A stretch of DNA of 64,000 nucleotides from Streptomyces platensis (GTDB taxonomy: Bacteria > Actinomycetota > Actinomycetes > Streptomycetales > Streptomycetaceae), in NCBI RefSeq assembly GCF_008704855.1, contig NZ_CP023691.1, positions 620,001-684,000 of the forward strand, read 5' to 3'. The notes under the pieces are model-generated. The model made no database searches. It had not been told where the DNA came from and saw only the letters and a program-made list of their open reading frames with translations. Positions 7,814 to 16,358 of this stretch are shown one piece after another. The translations under genes and the position numbers were made by a program. Numbering within the stretch: the first letter of the stretch is position 1; each line of letters opens with the position of its first letter.

Positions 7814-9064
7814 CTAGCCGGCCGCCGCCCCGCGCGGCGAGGGCGCGGAGAACCAGCGCAGGCCCGGTGTGGTCGTACCGACCAGGGCGACCGCTCCGAT
7901 GCACAGCAGACCGCCGCTGACCAGGGCCGTCGTGCCTGACGTGGCGTCCGCGACGAGGCCGCCGCGCAGGTTGCCGAGGTCCGGTCCGGCCTGCCCGACG
8001 ATCTGTTCTGCGGCGCTGACCCGGCCGAGCAGTTCGTCGGGGGTGTGCAGTTGCACGAGGGTGCTGCGGGAGACGACGGAAACGGTGTCGGCGGCACCCG
8101 CCAGAGCCAGGAAGGCGAGGCCGGCCCAGGGGTCGGCCGACAGGCCGAACAGGGCGAGGGCCGCGCCCCAGGTGGCCGAGCCGGCGAGCATGACGAGACC
8201 GGGGCGGGAGAGGCGGGTGAAGCTCCCGGCGAAGAGGGATGCGGCGACCCCGCCGACGGCCACGGCGGTCAGGAAGAGTCCGAGGGTGCGGGGGTCGTCG
8301 CCGAAGCGTTCCGCGTTGACCTGGGGGAACAGGCTGACCGGCATCGACAGCACGGTGGTGGCCAGGTCCGTGAGGAGCGCGCCGCGGATGACGGGAGCGC
8401 GGACCAGGAAGGCGAGGCCGTCCGCCACGCCGCGCAGACCGGGCCGGGCGGGCTCGTCGCCGGGGCTCATCCGGGGCAGGCCGAACGCCCCATAGAACGC
8501 GGCGGCGAAGGTGAGGGCGTCGATCAGATAGCAGCCGCCGACGCCCAGCAGGCCCAGGATCAGCCCGCCCAGTGCCGGGCCCGCCAGCATGGCGCCCTGA
8601 AAGGAGATCCGGTTCAACGCCACCCCGGCTGCGCGCTGTTCCTCCGGCAGCAGACGCGGAATGAAGGTACGGGAAGCCGGAGCGCTGCCGGCCGTGAAGC
8701 AGGACTGCACCGCGACCAGTAACAGCACCGCCGCGGTCGGAAACTGCCCGACGAGCCCTTGCAGGGCGAGCAGGGACACACACCCGGCCTGGCCGGCGGT
8801 CATGATCAGGTAGAACTTCCGCCGGTCCACGCGGTCGACGAGCGACCCGATGAAGAGGCCGAGCACGATGAGGGGGACGGCCTGGGCCAGGCCGACGGCC
8901 CCGGTCCAGACGGTGCTGTGGGTCGTCTGCCAGACCTGGTACATCACGGCGACCAGGGTCATCTGCCCGCCGAGCCGGGAGAGCGCCTGGCCGAACCACA
9001 GCCGCCGGAACGGTGCCGACCGCCGCAGCGGCGTCACATCGAGCAGGGCGTGCTTCACTCCCAT
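7814..9064 (-). CDS. MFS efflux transporter (EntS/MFS_3-like)
   Basis: The 416-residue protein has 10-12 predicted membrane segments and the loop 2-3 motif GSLVDRVDRRKFYL of major facilitator drug exporters. FRRLWFGQALSRLGGQM at the N-terminus and GPALGGLILGLLGVGGCYLIDALTF in the middle fit the EntS/MFS_3 subfamily. The start is either ATG 9064 (10-base overlap with marR) or the internal GTG 9058 (GTGA overlap); I report the former. The substrate is unknown. The marR-mfs arrangement indicates an efflux pump induced when a small molecule releases the MarR repressor. Confidence 0.85.
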   Translation of the reverse strand: MGVKHALLDVTPLRRSAPFRRLWFGQALSRLGGQMTLVAVMYQVWQTTHSTVWTGAVGLAQAVPLIVLGLFIGSLVDRVDRRKFYLIMTAGQAGCVSLLALQGLVGQFPTAAVLLLVAVQSCFTAGSAPASRTFIPRLLPEEQRAAGVALNRISFQGAMLAGPALGGLILGLLGVGGCYLIDALTFAAAFYGAFGLPRMSPGDEPARPGLRGVADGLAFLVRAPVIRGALLTDLATTVLSMPVSLFPQVNAERFGDDPRTLGLFLTAVAVGGVAASLFAGSFTRLSRPGLVMLAGSATWGAALALFGLSADPWAGLAFLALAGAADTVSVVSRSTLVQLHTPDELLGRVSAAEQIVGQAGPDLGNLRGGLVADATSGTTALVSGGLLCIGAVALVGTTTPGLRWFSAPSPRGAAAG

Positions 9065-9555
9065 GCGGGGTCCGCGGTCAGCTTCTCGGCGATCCGGTCG
9101 TGGAAGCTCTTGTGCGCGAGCAGCTGCTCGATGTCGGCGACGACCCGGGTCAGCGGATAGGGGAGCTCGGCCTCGATCTCGGCGACGGCCGCCTCGGTGG
9201 CGCGCCACTCCGCGGCCAGCCGTCCGACGATGCCGCGGGCCCGGTCCGTGAGCGCCACCTTCTTGCTGCGCGCATCGTCGCCCGGCACGGTCTCCACCCA
9301 GCCGGCCGCGCGCATCGCGGCCACCTTCTGGCTGAGTGCGGAGTGCGTCCGGCCGACCGACTCGGCCAGTGCGGTGATGGTCATCGGTCCGCGGGCGTGG
9401 AGCCGGAGCAGCTCCAGGACGAAGCTCGGCTTGAGCCCGGTGATCCGTTCCTCGGTGTAGAGCCGGGCGATGTCCGCGTCCATCGCTGCCTGTAGCAGTC
9501 GCAGCGGCCGCCACAGGGTCTGCTCGGTGGGATCGAAGGTGGGGTTGTCGGCCAT
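9055..9555 (-). CDS. MarR-family transcriptional regulator
   Basis: The 166-residue protein has the winged-helix region RGPMTITALAESVGRTHSALSQKVAAMRAAGWVETVPGDDARSKKVALT at about residues 55-105. The DDARSKK wing is typical of MarR. N- and C-terminal helices form the dimer interface. It overlaps the downstream MFS gene and probably represses the pair, binding the repeat-rich region just upstream of its own start. Confidence 0.88.
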   Translation of the reverse strand: MADNPTFDPTEQTLWRPLRLLQAAMDADIARLYTEERITGLKPSFVLELLRLHARGPMTITALAESVGRTHSALSQKVAAMRAAGWVETVPGDDARSKKVALTDRARGIVGRLAAEWRATEAAVAEIEAELPYPLTRVVADIEQLLAHKSFHDRIAEKLTADPAWE

Positions 9556-9563
9556 CCACGGAT

Positions 9564-9592
9564 CGTAACAGTGCTTATGTAAGTGCTGTCAG
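9564..9592 (-). promoter_or_regulatory. Candidate marR operator/promoter
   Basis: Upstream of marR lies a direct repeat agtgct-tatgta-agtgct, inside which ctta-tg-taag forms a small inverted repeat. On the minus strand CTGACA could be a -35 element, with a weak TACGAT or GTTACG -10. The position is right for autoregulation by MarR. Confidence 0.4.
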
Positions 9593-9778
9593 ATTGCTTC
9601 TGGCCAAGTGGCGCCCGGGCCCCTGCGGGACGGAGTGTGCGGCCGGCCGGTCCTGGTGGACCATGGAAGCCACAGCACTCGCCAGCGAAGGGGAGGGCCC
9701 ACAACCAGCGAGGTGGACAGGCCACGGGCCGGAGCGAGGGGCCGGCCACGCGGTCCGTCGGGTGGAAGGAGTGCCCGG

Positions 9779-11869
9779 GTGAGCGCAGCCGACAGGCGTC
9801 CGGCCGGAGCCGGGCAGCCGGAGGGAGTACTGCCACAGCCGAGCGGGCTGATGGACCTCCTCGGCGTGGCCGCGGTCCTGCTGGACGCCGATGGGCGGAT
9901 CGTCCTGTGGAGCCCGCAGGCCGAGAACCTGTACGGCTACACCGCCGAGGAGGCGCTCGGGCGGTACGCGGCACCCCTGCTCATCCACCAGGAGCACTGG
10001 GACCTGGTGATCGGCAGGTTCACCGGGGTGATGGAGACCGGCCACAGCTGGAGCGGCACCTTCCCCGTACGGCACAAGGACGGCACCGTACGGCTGGTGG
10101 AACTGCGCAATATGCGGCTGACGGACGACCACGGCGATTTCTACGCCCTCGGGCTGGCCACCGACTCCTCGACGCTCCGCGAGGTGGAGCGGGATGTCGC
10201 CCTGTCCACCCGGCTGATCTCCCAGTCCCCCATCGGGCTGGCGATGCTCGACACCGAACTGCGGTATGTGGCCGTCAACCCCGCCCTGGAGCGGATGCAC
10301 GGCATACCCGCGAAAGATCACCTCGGGCGGCACTACCGCGAGATCATGACCGCCACGAAGTTCGAGGTGCCCGAGGCCGCGATGCGGCAGGTCCTGAAGA
10401 CCGGGACGCCCATGGTCGACCAGACCACCGTCGTCGGCCGTACCCCCTCCGACCCGGGCCACGAGCACGCCTGGTCGATCTCGCTGTACCGGCTGGAGGA
10501 CCCGCACGGGCGGATACTGGGGGTGGCCGACCTGGTCGTGGATGTCACCGACCGGCACCAGGCGGCCAGGGAGGCCGCCGAGACCCGGCGTCGGCTGGCC
10601 CTGATCGCCGACGGCACCGCCCGGATCGGCACGACGCTGGAGGTGGGCCAGACCGCCCGGGAGCTGGCCGAGGTCACCGTGCCCGAGCTCGCCGACGTGG
10701 TGACGGTCGATGTCCTCGACTCCGTGCTGGACGAGCACCGCCCCACCCCCGACGACGGCACGGCGCTCTTCCGCGCCCTCGCGGTGAAGGCCGCCTACCC
10801 CACCGAAGCCGTCCAAGCCGCCGATCCGCCCGGCCATATCGCCGCATACGACACCGACCGCCTGGCCACCCAGTGCGTGCGCACCGGCCGCCCGATCCTC
10901 GTCCCGCACGCCGATGCCGACGACCTGGCACGCATCGCCCGCGACGACCACGCCGCCACCTTGCTGGCCCGCGCCGGGGTGCACTCCTACCTGCTGGCCC
11001 CGCTCACCGCCCGCGGCCAGATCCTCGGCGTCCTGGGCCTCATTCGCGCACGCAACTCGCCCCCCTTCGACGGGGACGACCTCGCCCTCGCCTCCGAACT
11101 GGCCTCCCGTGCCGCCGTATGCATCGACAACGCCCGCTCGCACCAGAGCGTGCGCAACGCCGCCGAGACCCTTCAGCGCAGCCTGCTCCCCGACCACCCG
11201 CCGCACCGTCCCGGTCTACAGCTCGCCTCCCGGTACCGGCCCGCGCAGGCCACCTACGAGATCGGCGGCGACTGGTACGACGTCCTCCCGCTCGACGGCG
11301 ACAAGACCGGCCTCGTCGTGGGCGACGTCATGGGCAGCGGTATCGACGCCGCCGCCACCATGGGCCGTCTGCGCACCGCGACCTGCGCGTTCGCCGATCT
11401 CGACCTCGACCCCGCCCAGGTCCTCCAGCACCTCGACAAGATCACCTCGGGGCTGGAGCACTACATCGCCACCTGCGTCTATGCCACTTACGACCCCCAC
11501 CGCTCGGTGTTCCACATCGCCACCGCCGGCCATCTGCCGCCCGCCCTCGTACGCCGCGGCCAGCACCCCGAGCTCCTCGACCTGCCCATCGGCGTACCCC
11601 TAGGGGTCGGCGGTGTGCCCTTCGAGACGATCACCTTCGCCCTCGACCCCGGCGACCAACTGGTCCTCTACACCGACGGCTTGGTGGAAACCCGCCACCA
11701 CTCCCTCGACGAACGCCTCGACACCCTGCTCCGCCTGCTGGACGCCCCCGACCGCTCCCTGGAAGAAACCTGCGACCGCCTCCTCCGCGAACTACGGCGC
11801 CCCGACGACCCGGACGATGTCGCCCTGCTGATCGCGGGGACCGAGCGGTTCTTCCCGGAGACGCCCTAG
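9779..11869 (+). CDS. PAS-PAS-GAF-PP2C (SpoIIE-type) phosphatase
   Basis: The 696-residue protein contains PAS1 at about 25-125 (GVAAVLLDADGRIVLWSPQAENLYGYT), PAS2 at 150-260 (SPIGLAMLDTELRYVAVNPALERMHG), GAF at 275-455 and a SpoIIE phosphatase domain at 465-690. The catalytic metal-site motifs are EIGGDWYDV (495-502), LVVGDVMGSG and DDPDDVALL. The phosphatase part is led by the usual TLQRSLLP linker. The GTG at 9779 has aaggag 8 bases upstream; the frame runs to 9608 without homology. Such proteins sense signals through PAS/GAF and dephosphorylate anti-anti-sigma factors. It is a close paralogue of the gene at 16755-18839. Confidence 0.88.
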   Translation: MSAADRRPAGAGQPEGVLPQPSGLMDLLGVAAVLLDADGRIVLWSPQAENLYGYTAEEALGRYAAPLLIHQEHWDLVIGRFTGVMETGHSWSGTFPVRHKDGTVRLVELRNMRLTDDHGDFYALGLATDSSTLREVERDVALSTRLISQSPIGLAMLDTELRYVAVNPALERMHGIPAKDHLGRHYREIMTATKFEVPEAAMRQVLKTGTPMVDQTTVVGRTPSDPGHEHAWSISLYRLEDPHGRILGVADLVVDVTDRHQAAREAAETRRRLALIADGTARIGTTLEVGQTARELAEVTVPELADVVTVDVLDSVLDEHRPTPDDGTALFRALAVKAAYPTEAVQAADPPGHIAAYDTDRLATQCVRTGRPILVPHADADDLARIARDDHAATLLARAGVHSYLLAPLTARGQILGVLGLIRARNSPPFDGDDLALASELASRAAVCIDNARSHQSVRNAAETLQRSLLPDHPPHRPGLQLASRYRPAQATYEIGGDWYDVLPLDGDKTGLVVGDVMGSGIDAAATMGRLRTATCAFADLDLDPAQVLQHLDKITSGLEHYIATCVYATYDPHRSVFHIATAGHLPPALVRRGQHPELLDLPIGVPLGVGGVPFETITFALDPGDQLVLYTDGLVETRHHSLDERLDTLLRLLDAPDRSLEETCDRLLRELRRPDDPDDVALLIAGTERFFPETP

Positions 11870-11961
11870 GCTCCGTCGTCACATGTCACGCCCACATCAG
11901 CAGAACTGCGCGGGTGAGGGCTGCACCACGTCCGGACCGGGCCGGGTAGCAGCCGTTCGTT

Positions 11962-13485
11962 CTAGTTCTGCGGCGCGCCGAACCACTGGGCGGCCGCCTG
12001 CTCGAACGCGTCGCGATCCGGGGCGGGCTCGCTCGTCCAGGCAACGACGCCGTCGGGCCGAATCAGCGCGGCGCCCAGCCCGAGGTCGTTGCGCGCCGGG
12101 CCGGCCGCGTAGTGGATCCGGCTTTCCCACCCCTTGGCCGCGACCTGCAGCGCACGGTCGGTGCTGAAGTCGAGCACGACTCCCCGCCCATGGCGCAGCA
12201 GCTCGCCGAGGCGGGTGCCGTCCTCGAAGCGGAAGTCCGGGGCGCTGCAGCCGATGAAGGGTTTTTCGCTGCCCAGGTCGTAGCGGTTGAACAGCCCCGA
12301 CGTCTTTTGGTACACGTGCGTGGATCCGTCGGCGGTGCGCATCAGGTCGTGGACGAGCTGACGCAGCGCGGGGGTGTTGGGGCCCGGCTTCATGGTCGCG
12401 ACCTGGGCGCGGGACCAGTCGAGCACGGCGGCGCCGACGGGGTGCCGCTCGGTGGTGTAGGTGTCGAGCAGGCCCTCGGGTGCCCAGCCGCGCACGGTGG
12501 CGGCGAGCTTCCAGCCGAGGTTTACGGCGTCACCGATGCCGAGGTTGAGGCCCTGGCCGCCCAGGGGCGAGTGAATGTGCGCTGCGTCGCCGGCGAGCAG
12601 CACCCTGCCCTCGCGATACGTCGTCGTCTGCATCGCGCGGTCGGTGAAGCTGGAGGCGAGATGGACCTCGTTCAGCGTCACGTCGGTGCCGGTGATGCGG
12701 CGCAGGACCGTCTGGAGGTGTTCGCGGGTCAGCGGCTGGGAGCGGTCGAAGGCGGCGCCGTCGAAGTCCATCATGCCCAGGTGCCCTTCGAGGGGCGTGC
12801 GCAGATACATACCGTTCGGCGTCTGGTTGAACCCGAGCGGCAGCTGCTCGGGGTCGGCGAAGGTGACCTTGGCGAGGTAGCCGGTGAACAGCGGCTCGGT
12901 GCCCACGAATTCGAAGCCGGCGAGCTGACGTACGGCGCTGCGCCCGCCGTCGCAGCCCACCAGCCAGCGCCCCTGGTACTCCTGGCCGCCTGCCGTGACC
13001 AGGATGGATTCGGTGTCCTGCGCCACGGCCGTGACGAGAGCATCCCGGATGATCTCGACTCCGAGCGCGGTGGCCCGCTCGCACAGTACCGATTCGGCCC
13101 CTTCCAGGTTCGTGATGAACCCTTCCATCGCCGGGCTGGCCAGCCGGGGCGGGAGGGCGGTGGTGTCGATGTCGGCCGCGGCGAGCATCATGCCCGCGAA
13201 ATGGCTCAGCCCACGAGGGTCGGGCGCCACGACCGCTTCCGGATCCGCGCCCACCTCCCGCGGGTTGACTCCCGAAGCCTGCGCTATCGCATCCAGGAGG
13301 CCGCGGCGGTAGAACGTCTCGGCCGACCCGGCGTTCAGACCCCGCATCCCGAGCGGTAACGCCTTCATGGGCGAGGTGAGTTCCGGGTCCCGTTCAAGGA
13401 CCAGAACCGAGCAGCCGGACAGGGCCAGCTCGCCGGCCAGGAACAGACCGACCGGGCCACTGCCCGCGATCACGACGTCATGCAT
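11962..13485 (-). CDS. FAD-dependent aromatic-ring monooxygenase (PheA/TfdB type)
   Basis: The 507-residue protein has the three class A flavoprotein hydroxylase motifs: N-terminal GXGXXG in DVVIAGSGPVGLFLAGELA, the DG motif in GRWLVGCDGGRSAVRQLAG, and GD in RVLLAGDAAHIHSPLGGQGLNLGIGDAVNLGWKLA. A thioredoxin-like C-terminal domain follows (FRFEDGTRLGELL to PDGVVAWTS). This subgroup includes tetracycline/rifampicin-type and polyketide-tailoring hydroxylases; the substrate cannot be read from sequence. I chose ATG 13485 (GGA about 9 bases upstream). It follows the TetR gene by 54 bases and is probably in its operon. Confidence 0.88.
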   Translation of the reverse strand: MHDVVIAGSGPVGLFLAGELALSGCSVLVLERDPELTSPMKALPLGMRGLNAGSAETFYRRGLLDAIAQASGVNPREVGADPEAVVAPDPRGLSHFAGMMLAAADIDTTALPPRLASPAMEGFITNLEGAESVLCERATALGVEIIRDALVTAVAQDTESILVTAGGQEYQGRWLVGCDGGRSAVRQLAGFEFVGTEPLFTGYLAKVTFADPEQLPLGFNQTPNGMYLRTPLEGHLGMMDFDGAAFDRSQPLTREHLQTVLRRITGTDVTLNEVHLASSFTDRAMQTTTYREGRVLLAGDAAHIHSPLGGQGLNLGIGDAVNLGWKLAATVRGWAPEGLLDTYTTERHPVGAAVLDWSRAQVATMKPGPNTPALRQLVHDLMRTADGSTHVYQKTSGLFNRYDLGSEKPFIGCSAPDFRFEDGTRLGELLRHGRGVVLDFSTDRALQVAAKGWESRIHYAAGPARNDLGLGAALIRPDGVVAWTSEPAPDRDAFEQAAAQWFGAPQN

Positions 13486-13539
13486 GAGAGGTGTCCTTTC
13501 GAGAAACGAACAGGGGGCCATCCGCCCGGATCGGCCGGG

Positions 13540-14238
13540 TCAGCGCAGATGGGTGAGGCCGTCGAGGATGACGGCGATGCCGGTGAGGAACTGTTCGCGG
13601 TCGTCGTGCTCTCTCATCTGGCCGACAACGGCGTGCATGAACGGGTAAGCCTCCGGGTCCAGCTCCTGCCATGCCGCCGACGCCGCCTCGAGGAACTCGT
13701 CGCGATCCCCGTCGGGGTCGATCCCTGAGATATCCCCCTCCATGCGGGCGCTCTGGCCGGCGGCTCCCAGGATGTAGTGCACGAGCGTCGAGGCCCCGTC
13801 GAACCAGGAGGCTCGCGGCACGCCCAGGGCGCCCATCTGCCCGCCGATCCGCTCGAAGATACCCACCGTCACCGGGCCGACCGGGTTCCGGATGATCTGG
13901 CGGGTCAGCCGCGTGGCGAGCCACTGGTGTACGGCAATCGCGTCGAACAGCGCCAGCGCGACGGCACGGATCTCATCCCCGGGCGTGGCCGCGGCCCCGG
14001 CGGGCCGGGTCGCCAGCGCCGCGCCGATCACGGTTTCCGTCGCCGTGTCGAGCAGTTCGTCACGGGTGCCCACGTGGTAGTAGATCGCCCCGGAACCGGT
14101 GGACAGCCGTTCGGTCAGCGCCCGGATGGTCAGCGCGCCCTCGCCGCCCGCATCGAGCATCGCGACCGCGGTGTCGATGATCTGCTCTCGGGAGAGCACC
14201 TGGTTGCGCCGCTGTGGTCGGCCTGCTCGCGTTGTCAT
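13540..14238 (-). CDS. TetR-family transcriptional regulator
   Basis: The 232-residue protein has an N-terminal HTH (IIDTAVAMLDAGGEGALTIRALTERLSTGSGAIYYHVGTRDELLD, about residues 20-64) and a TetR_C-like ligand domain with FDGASTLVHYILGAAGQSARME. The ATG at 14238 fits the family start (MTTRAGRPQRRN); the frame extends further without homology. A perfect inverted repeat lies 19-53 bases upstream. It most likely represses itself and the downstream monooxygenase, so the pair may be an antibiotic- or phenolic-inducible unit. Confidence 0.88.
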   Translation of the reverse strand: MTTRAGRPQRRNQVLSREQIIDTAVAMLDAGGEGALTIRALTERLSTGSGAIYYHVGTRDELLDTATETVIGAALATRPAGAAATPGDEIRAVALALFDAIAVHQWLATRLTRQIIRNPVGPVTVGIFERIGGQMGALGVPRASWFDGASTLVHYILGAAGQSARMEGDISGIDPDGDRDEFLEAASAAWQELDPEAYPFMHAVVGQMREHDDREQFLTGIAVILDGLTHLR

Positions 14239-14256
14239 ACCTCGATGGTGGCACGC

Positions 14257-14291
14257 TTGGTACAGCGATCCAAAGTGGTGCGCTGTACCAA
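14257..14291. promoter_or_regulatory. Perfect inverted-repeat operator upstream of tetR
   Basis: TTGGTACAGCG at 14257-14267 is the exact reverse complement of CGCTGTACCAA at 14281-14291, with 13 bases between. The 35-base site begins 19 bases before the tetR start codon, where it would cover the promoter. Its form and position fit a TetR dimer-pair operator. Confidence 0.75.
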
Positions 14292-14431
14292 ATGCGCTAC
14301 GGCCCCAGTGCCCGAGTGCGTGCACCGCCTGCGAGTGCGGACTGAAAACGTGAGCAGGTCAGTCGGCGCATGTGTCGAGCACGGACGACAGGGCCGTCTC
14401 CTCCTCGTCGGTGGTGGCGGATCATGATCGG

Positions 14432-14554
14432 GTGATACGTCGCCATGAACTGTCCGATGCCGAGCGGGAGTTCGTCCGGCCGTTGCTGCCCGTGTCGCTG
14501 CGTGAACGCAAGCGGCCGGATGACCGCGGGGTCCTCAACGGGATCGTGACCTAG
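14432..14554 (+). pseudogene. Remnant of an IS5-type transposase (N-terminal fragment)
   Basis: The frame from GTG 14432 reads VIRRHELSDAEREFVRPLLP, continues RKRPDDRGVLNGIV and hits a stop at 14552-14554. This matches the first about 40 residues of IS5-family transposases common in Streptomyces, where a tryptophan-lysine segment and the DDE domain should follow. No rest of the transposase and no terminal inverted repeats are visible. Confidence 0.7.
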
Positions 14555-14601
14555 AGGGGGTCGGCACAGTCCCGTCGGCCGCGCGGACATGCCGACAGCG
14601 C

Positions 14602-15048
14602 CTAGCTCCACGCGTCGACCGTCGCGGCGGCCCAGGCCGTCACGCGTTCTGTGAACTCCGCGGAGGGGAACGACCCGTCGACGGCGACCTCATGGATCGT
14701 GACGGAGAAACGGGAGGGCGGCGCGTCCCGGTGCGGCAGGGCCGCGTCCCGGGCTGCTGGTGCGGGCCCGCCTTTCACACGATGGGAGTTGCCACGGCGG
14801 GCCCGGCCGACGAGCTGGTTCACCTCGTCGAGGCCGCCTGCGAGGTAGGCCTGCAGGAGCGCCCAGGCCCTCGCGCCGTTGTCGGCGGGAAGCCGGCTGG
14901 GGTGTTGGAGCAGGAAGCAGGCGACGGAGACGCCGTGCAGCGGCCCCCACGGTGCCTGCCGTGCATGGTCCAGCGCGAGCAGTGTCTGGAACAGCTCGTC
15001 ACAAGATCGCGGGTCCATCGGCGCACCGCACTCTGCACAGGGTTCCAT
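14602..15048 (-). CDS. DUF5946 family protein
   Basis: The 148-residue protein starts MEPCAECGAPMDPRSCDELF, a short Cys-rich N-terminus that may bind a metal. WGPLHGVSVACFLLQHPSRL and a C-terminal WAAATVDAW follow, a pattern seen in actinobacterial DUF5946 proteins of unknown function. The start has AAGGAG 5 bases upstream. It is not operonic with its neighbours. Confidence 0.65.
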   Translation of the reverse strand: MEPCAECGAPMDPRSCDELFQTLLALDHARQAPWGPLHGVSVACFLLQHPSRLPADNGARAWALLQAYLAGGLDEVNQLVGRARRGNSHRVKGGPAPAARDAALPHRDAPPSRFSVTIHEVAVDGSFPSAEFTERVTAWAAATVDAWS

Positions 15049-15205
15049 GCCTTCTCCTTGATCCTCGGGGTACGGCGTACCAGCGTCTCCGGGTTCGCGT
15101 TTCCGCGCATGTGGTTTTCCTCAGGGCGCGGAGCGTTTACGGCTCTGCACACCTCCGTTGACTGAATGCGCGCATTTATTGGGCGAATTCTTATGCGCCG
15201 CCGGG
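15049..15205. other. Upstream region of the DUF5946 gene with two palindromes
   Basis: This stretch has a lower GC content than its surroundings. It contains ggtacggcgtacc (15069-15081), palindromic around one base, and the perfect 12-base palindrome aatgcgcgcatt (15165-15176). Either could be a regulator site for the minus-strand DUF5946 gene. Confidence 0.4.
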
Positions 15206-15307
15206 TTATTTGCGCAGCCGAATTTCGATATGGCTTGATTCGGTGACGGCTCCACCGGCGACCGGCCAAATGAGGAAGCCCCGGGAGCGCGGCTCCGTCA
15301 TGCTCAT
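15206..15307 (-). CDS. Possible short protein of 33 residues
   Basis: A short frame begins ATG 15307 (or ATG 15301) behind AGGAAGG and ends TAA at 15206. It encodes a peptide starting MSMTEPRSRGFLIWP and ending in HIEIRLRK. Third-position GC is high in the first two thirds and lower at the end. The ribosome binding site is better than chance, but I recognise no family. It could be a genuine small peptide or a chance frame. Confidence 0.35.
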   Translation of the reverse strand: MSMTEPRSRGFLIWPVAGGAVTESSHIEIRLRK

Positions 15308-15497
15308 GCCCTTCCTGCCCAGGACGTCGGCAACAGCGGCGTGCTCGGGCCACCCGGGAGGCTCAATTATTCGCCCGGTTTCGGGGCTCTCAAGTGGTGC
15401 GCCGTGACAATGCAACTGGCTGTGTGTCATATCACTACTGCGCCGCAGAAGGCCGACAGGGTGTCGCCCTTCGCAGCAGGCCGAAAGGAACATGTCC

Positions 15498-15815
15498 ATG
15501 CGCACTGCCCGCACTCTGTTCGCCTCAGCCGTGATCACCGCGATGTTCGCGGTCACCGCTCCCACCGCGACCGCGGTCGAGGACCACACCACGGACCATG
15601 TCGCGTCGAGCAGCTCCCGTCACGACCACGACCGGTGCAAGCACGGACACCACAAGCGCGACCATCACAGGAAGAACCACCACAGGCGCGATCACCACAA
15701 CCGCGATCACGACAACCGCGATCACCACAACCGCGATCACCACAGGCGGGACCACCACCGGCCGTCCGGCGGTGTGCACACCGGCGGCGGGGCCCTGGCC
15801 GACCTCCTGCGCTAG
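15498..15815 (+). CDS. Secreted histidine-rich repeat protein
   Basis: The 105-residue product has a signal peptide (MRTARTLFASAVITAMFAVTAPTATA, cleavage expected after ATA). A His/Asp/Arg-rich segment follows with seven pentapeptide repeats of RDHHN/RDHHR type, and then a Gly-rich end, GGVHTGGGALADLL. More than twenty His residues suggest binding of Zn, Ni or Cu at the cell surface; this is inferred from composition only. The second ATG (15498) is preferred to 15492 because aaagga lies 8-9 bases upstream of it. Confidence 0.7.
   Translation: MRTARTLFASAVITAMFAVTAPTATAVEDHTTDHVASSSSRHDHDRCKHGHHKRDHHRKNHHRRDHHNRDHDNRDHHNRDHHRRDHHRPSGGVHTGGGALADLLR
15657..15761 (+). repeat. 15-base tandem repeat coding for RDHHN-type pentapeptides
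   Basis: Seven in-frame 15-base units, the central ones nearly identical (cgcgatcaccacaac). They encode RDHHR, KNHHR, RDHHN, RDHDN, RDHHN, RDHHR and RDHHR. The DNA-level similarity shows recent expansion by slippage or unequal crossover. Confidence 0.9.
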
Positions 15816-15950
15816 GAGCCGGGCCGGGCACGACGGTCGGTGACCGGGTGCCGGCCGGCTCCTGCTGTGCTGCGGGGGCGGACTCTCCTGGTGGGGAGCC
15901 CGCCCCCGTGGCGATTCGCCGTGTCCGGCGACGGCTGATAGGGAGGTGAC

Positions 15951-16235
15951 ATGAGCGAAATCCCTCCGGTTCTGACCGTGACCGCCATCAGCACCATCGG
16001 AGTCACCGATGTCCACGACGCCAACGCCGACTCATGGCTGGTGATCGAAACCGCCGAGCAGGGCCAGCTGTTGCTGAACCTGCCCGGCCCCATGTACCGG
16101 GCCGCGGTCCAGTCGACCGAACTCCCGGCCGACCAGCCCGGCCCCGGCCGCCTGGCCCTCACCGAGGCCGAAGTCACTGCCTATCGCGCCCATATCGCGA
16201 GCCTGACGCGCACCGGCCAGGAGCCGTCCGAGTGA
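15951..16235 (+). CDS. Small acidic protein of unknown function
   Basis: The 94-residue product begins MSEIPPVLTVTAISTIGVTDVHD and has codon use typical of the genome. GGGAGG lies about 7 bases upstream of the ATG. No known domain, signal peptide or membrane segment is visible. Secondary structure looks mixed (alternating Val/Ile strands then a C-terminal helix, LTEAEVTAYRAHIASL). Confidence 0.6.
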   Translation: MSEIPPVLTVTAISTIGVTDVHDANADSWLVIETAEQGQLLLNLPGPMYRAAVQSTELPADQPGPGRLALTEAEVTAYRAHIASLTRTGQEPSE

Positions 16236-16358
16236 CTCGGTGACCGGCCGGACCGGTCACCGGCCTCGCGGGTACCGCCGGCCTGCTCCGGCAGTGGAGC
16301 TGGCGGCGGACGTCTCACGGCCGCGTTTCAAGCGGCCGAAAGCGGCAACGCGTTGCGC

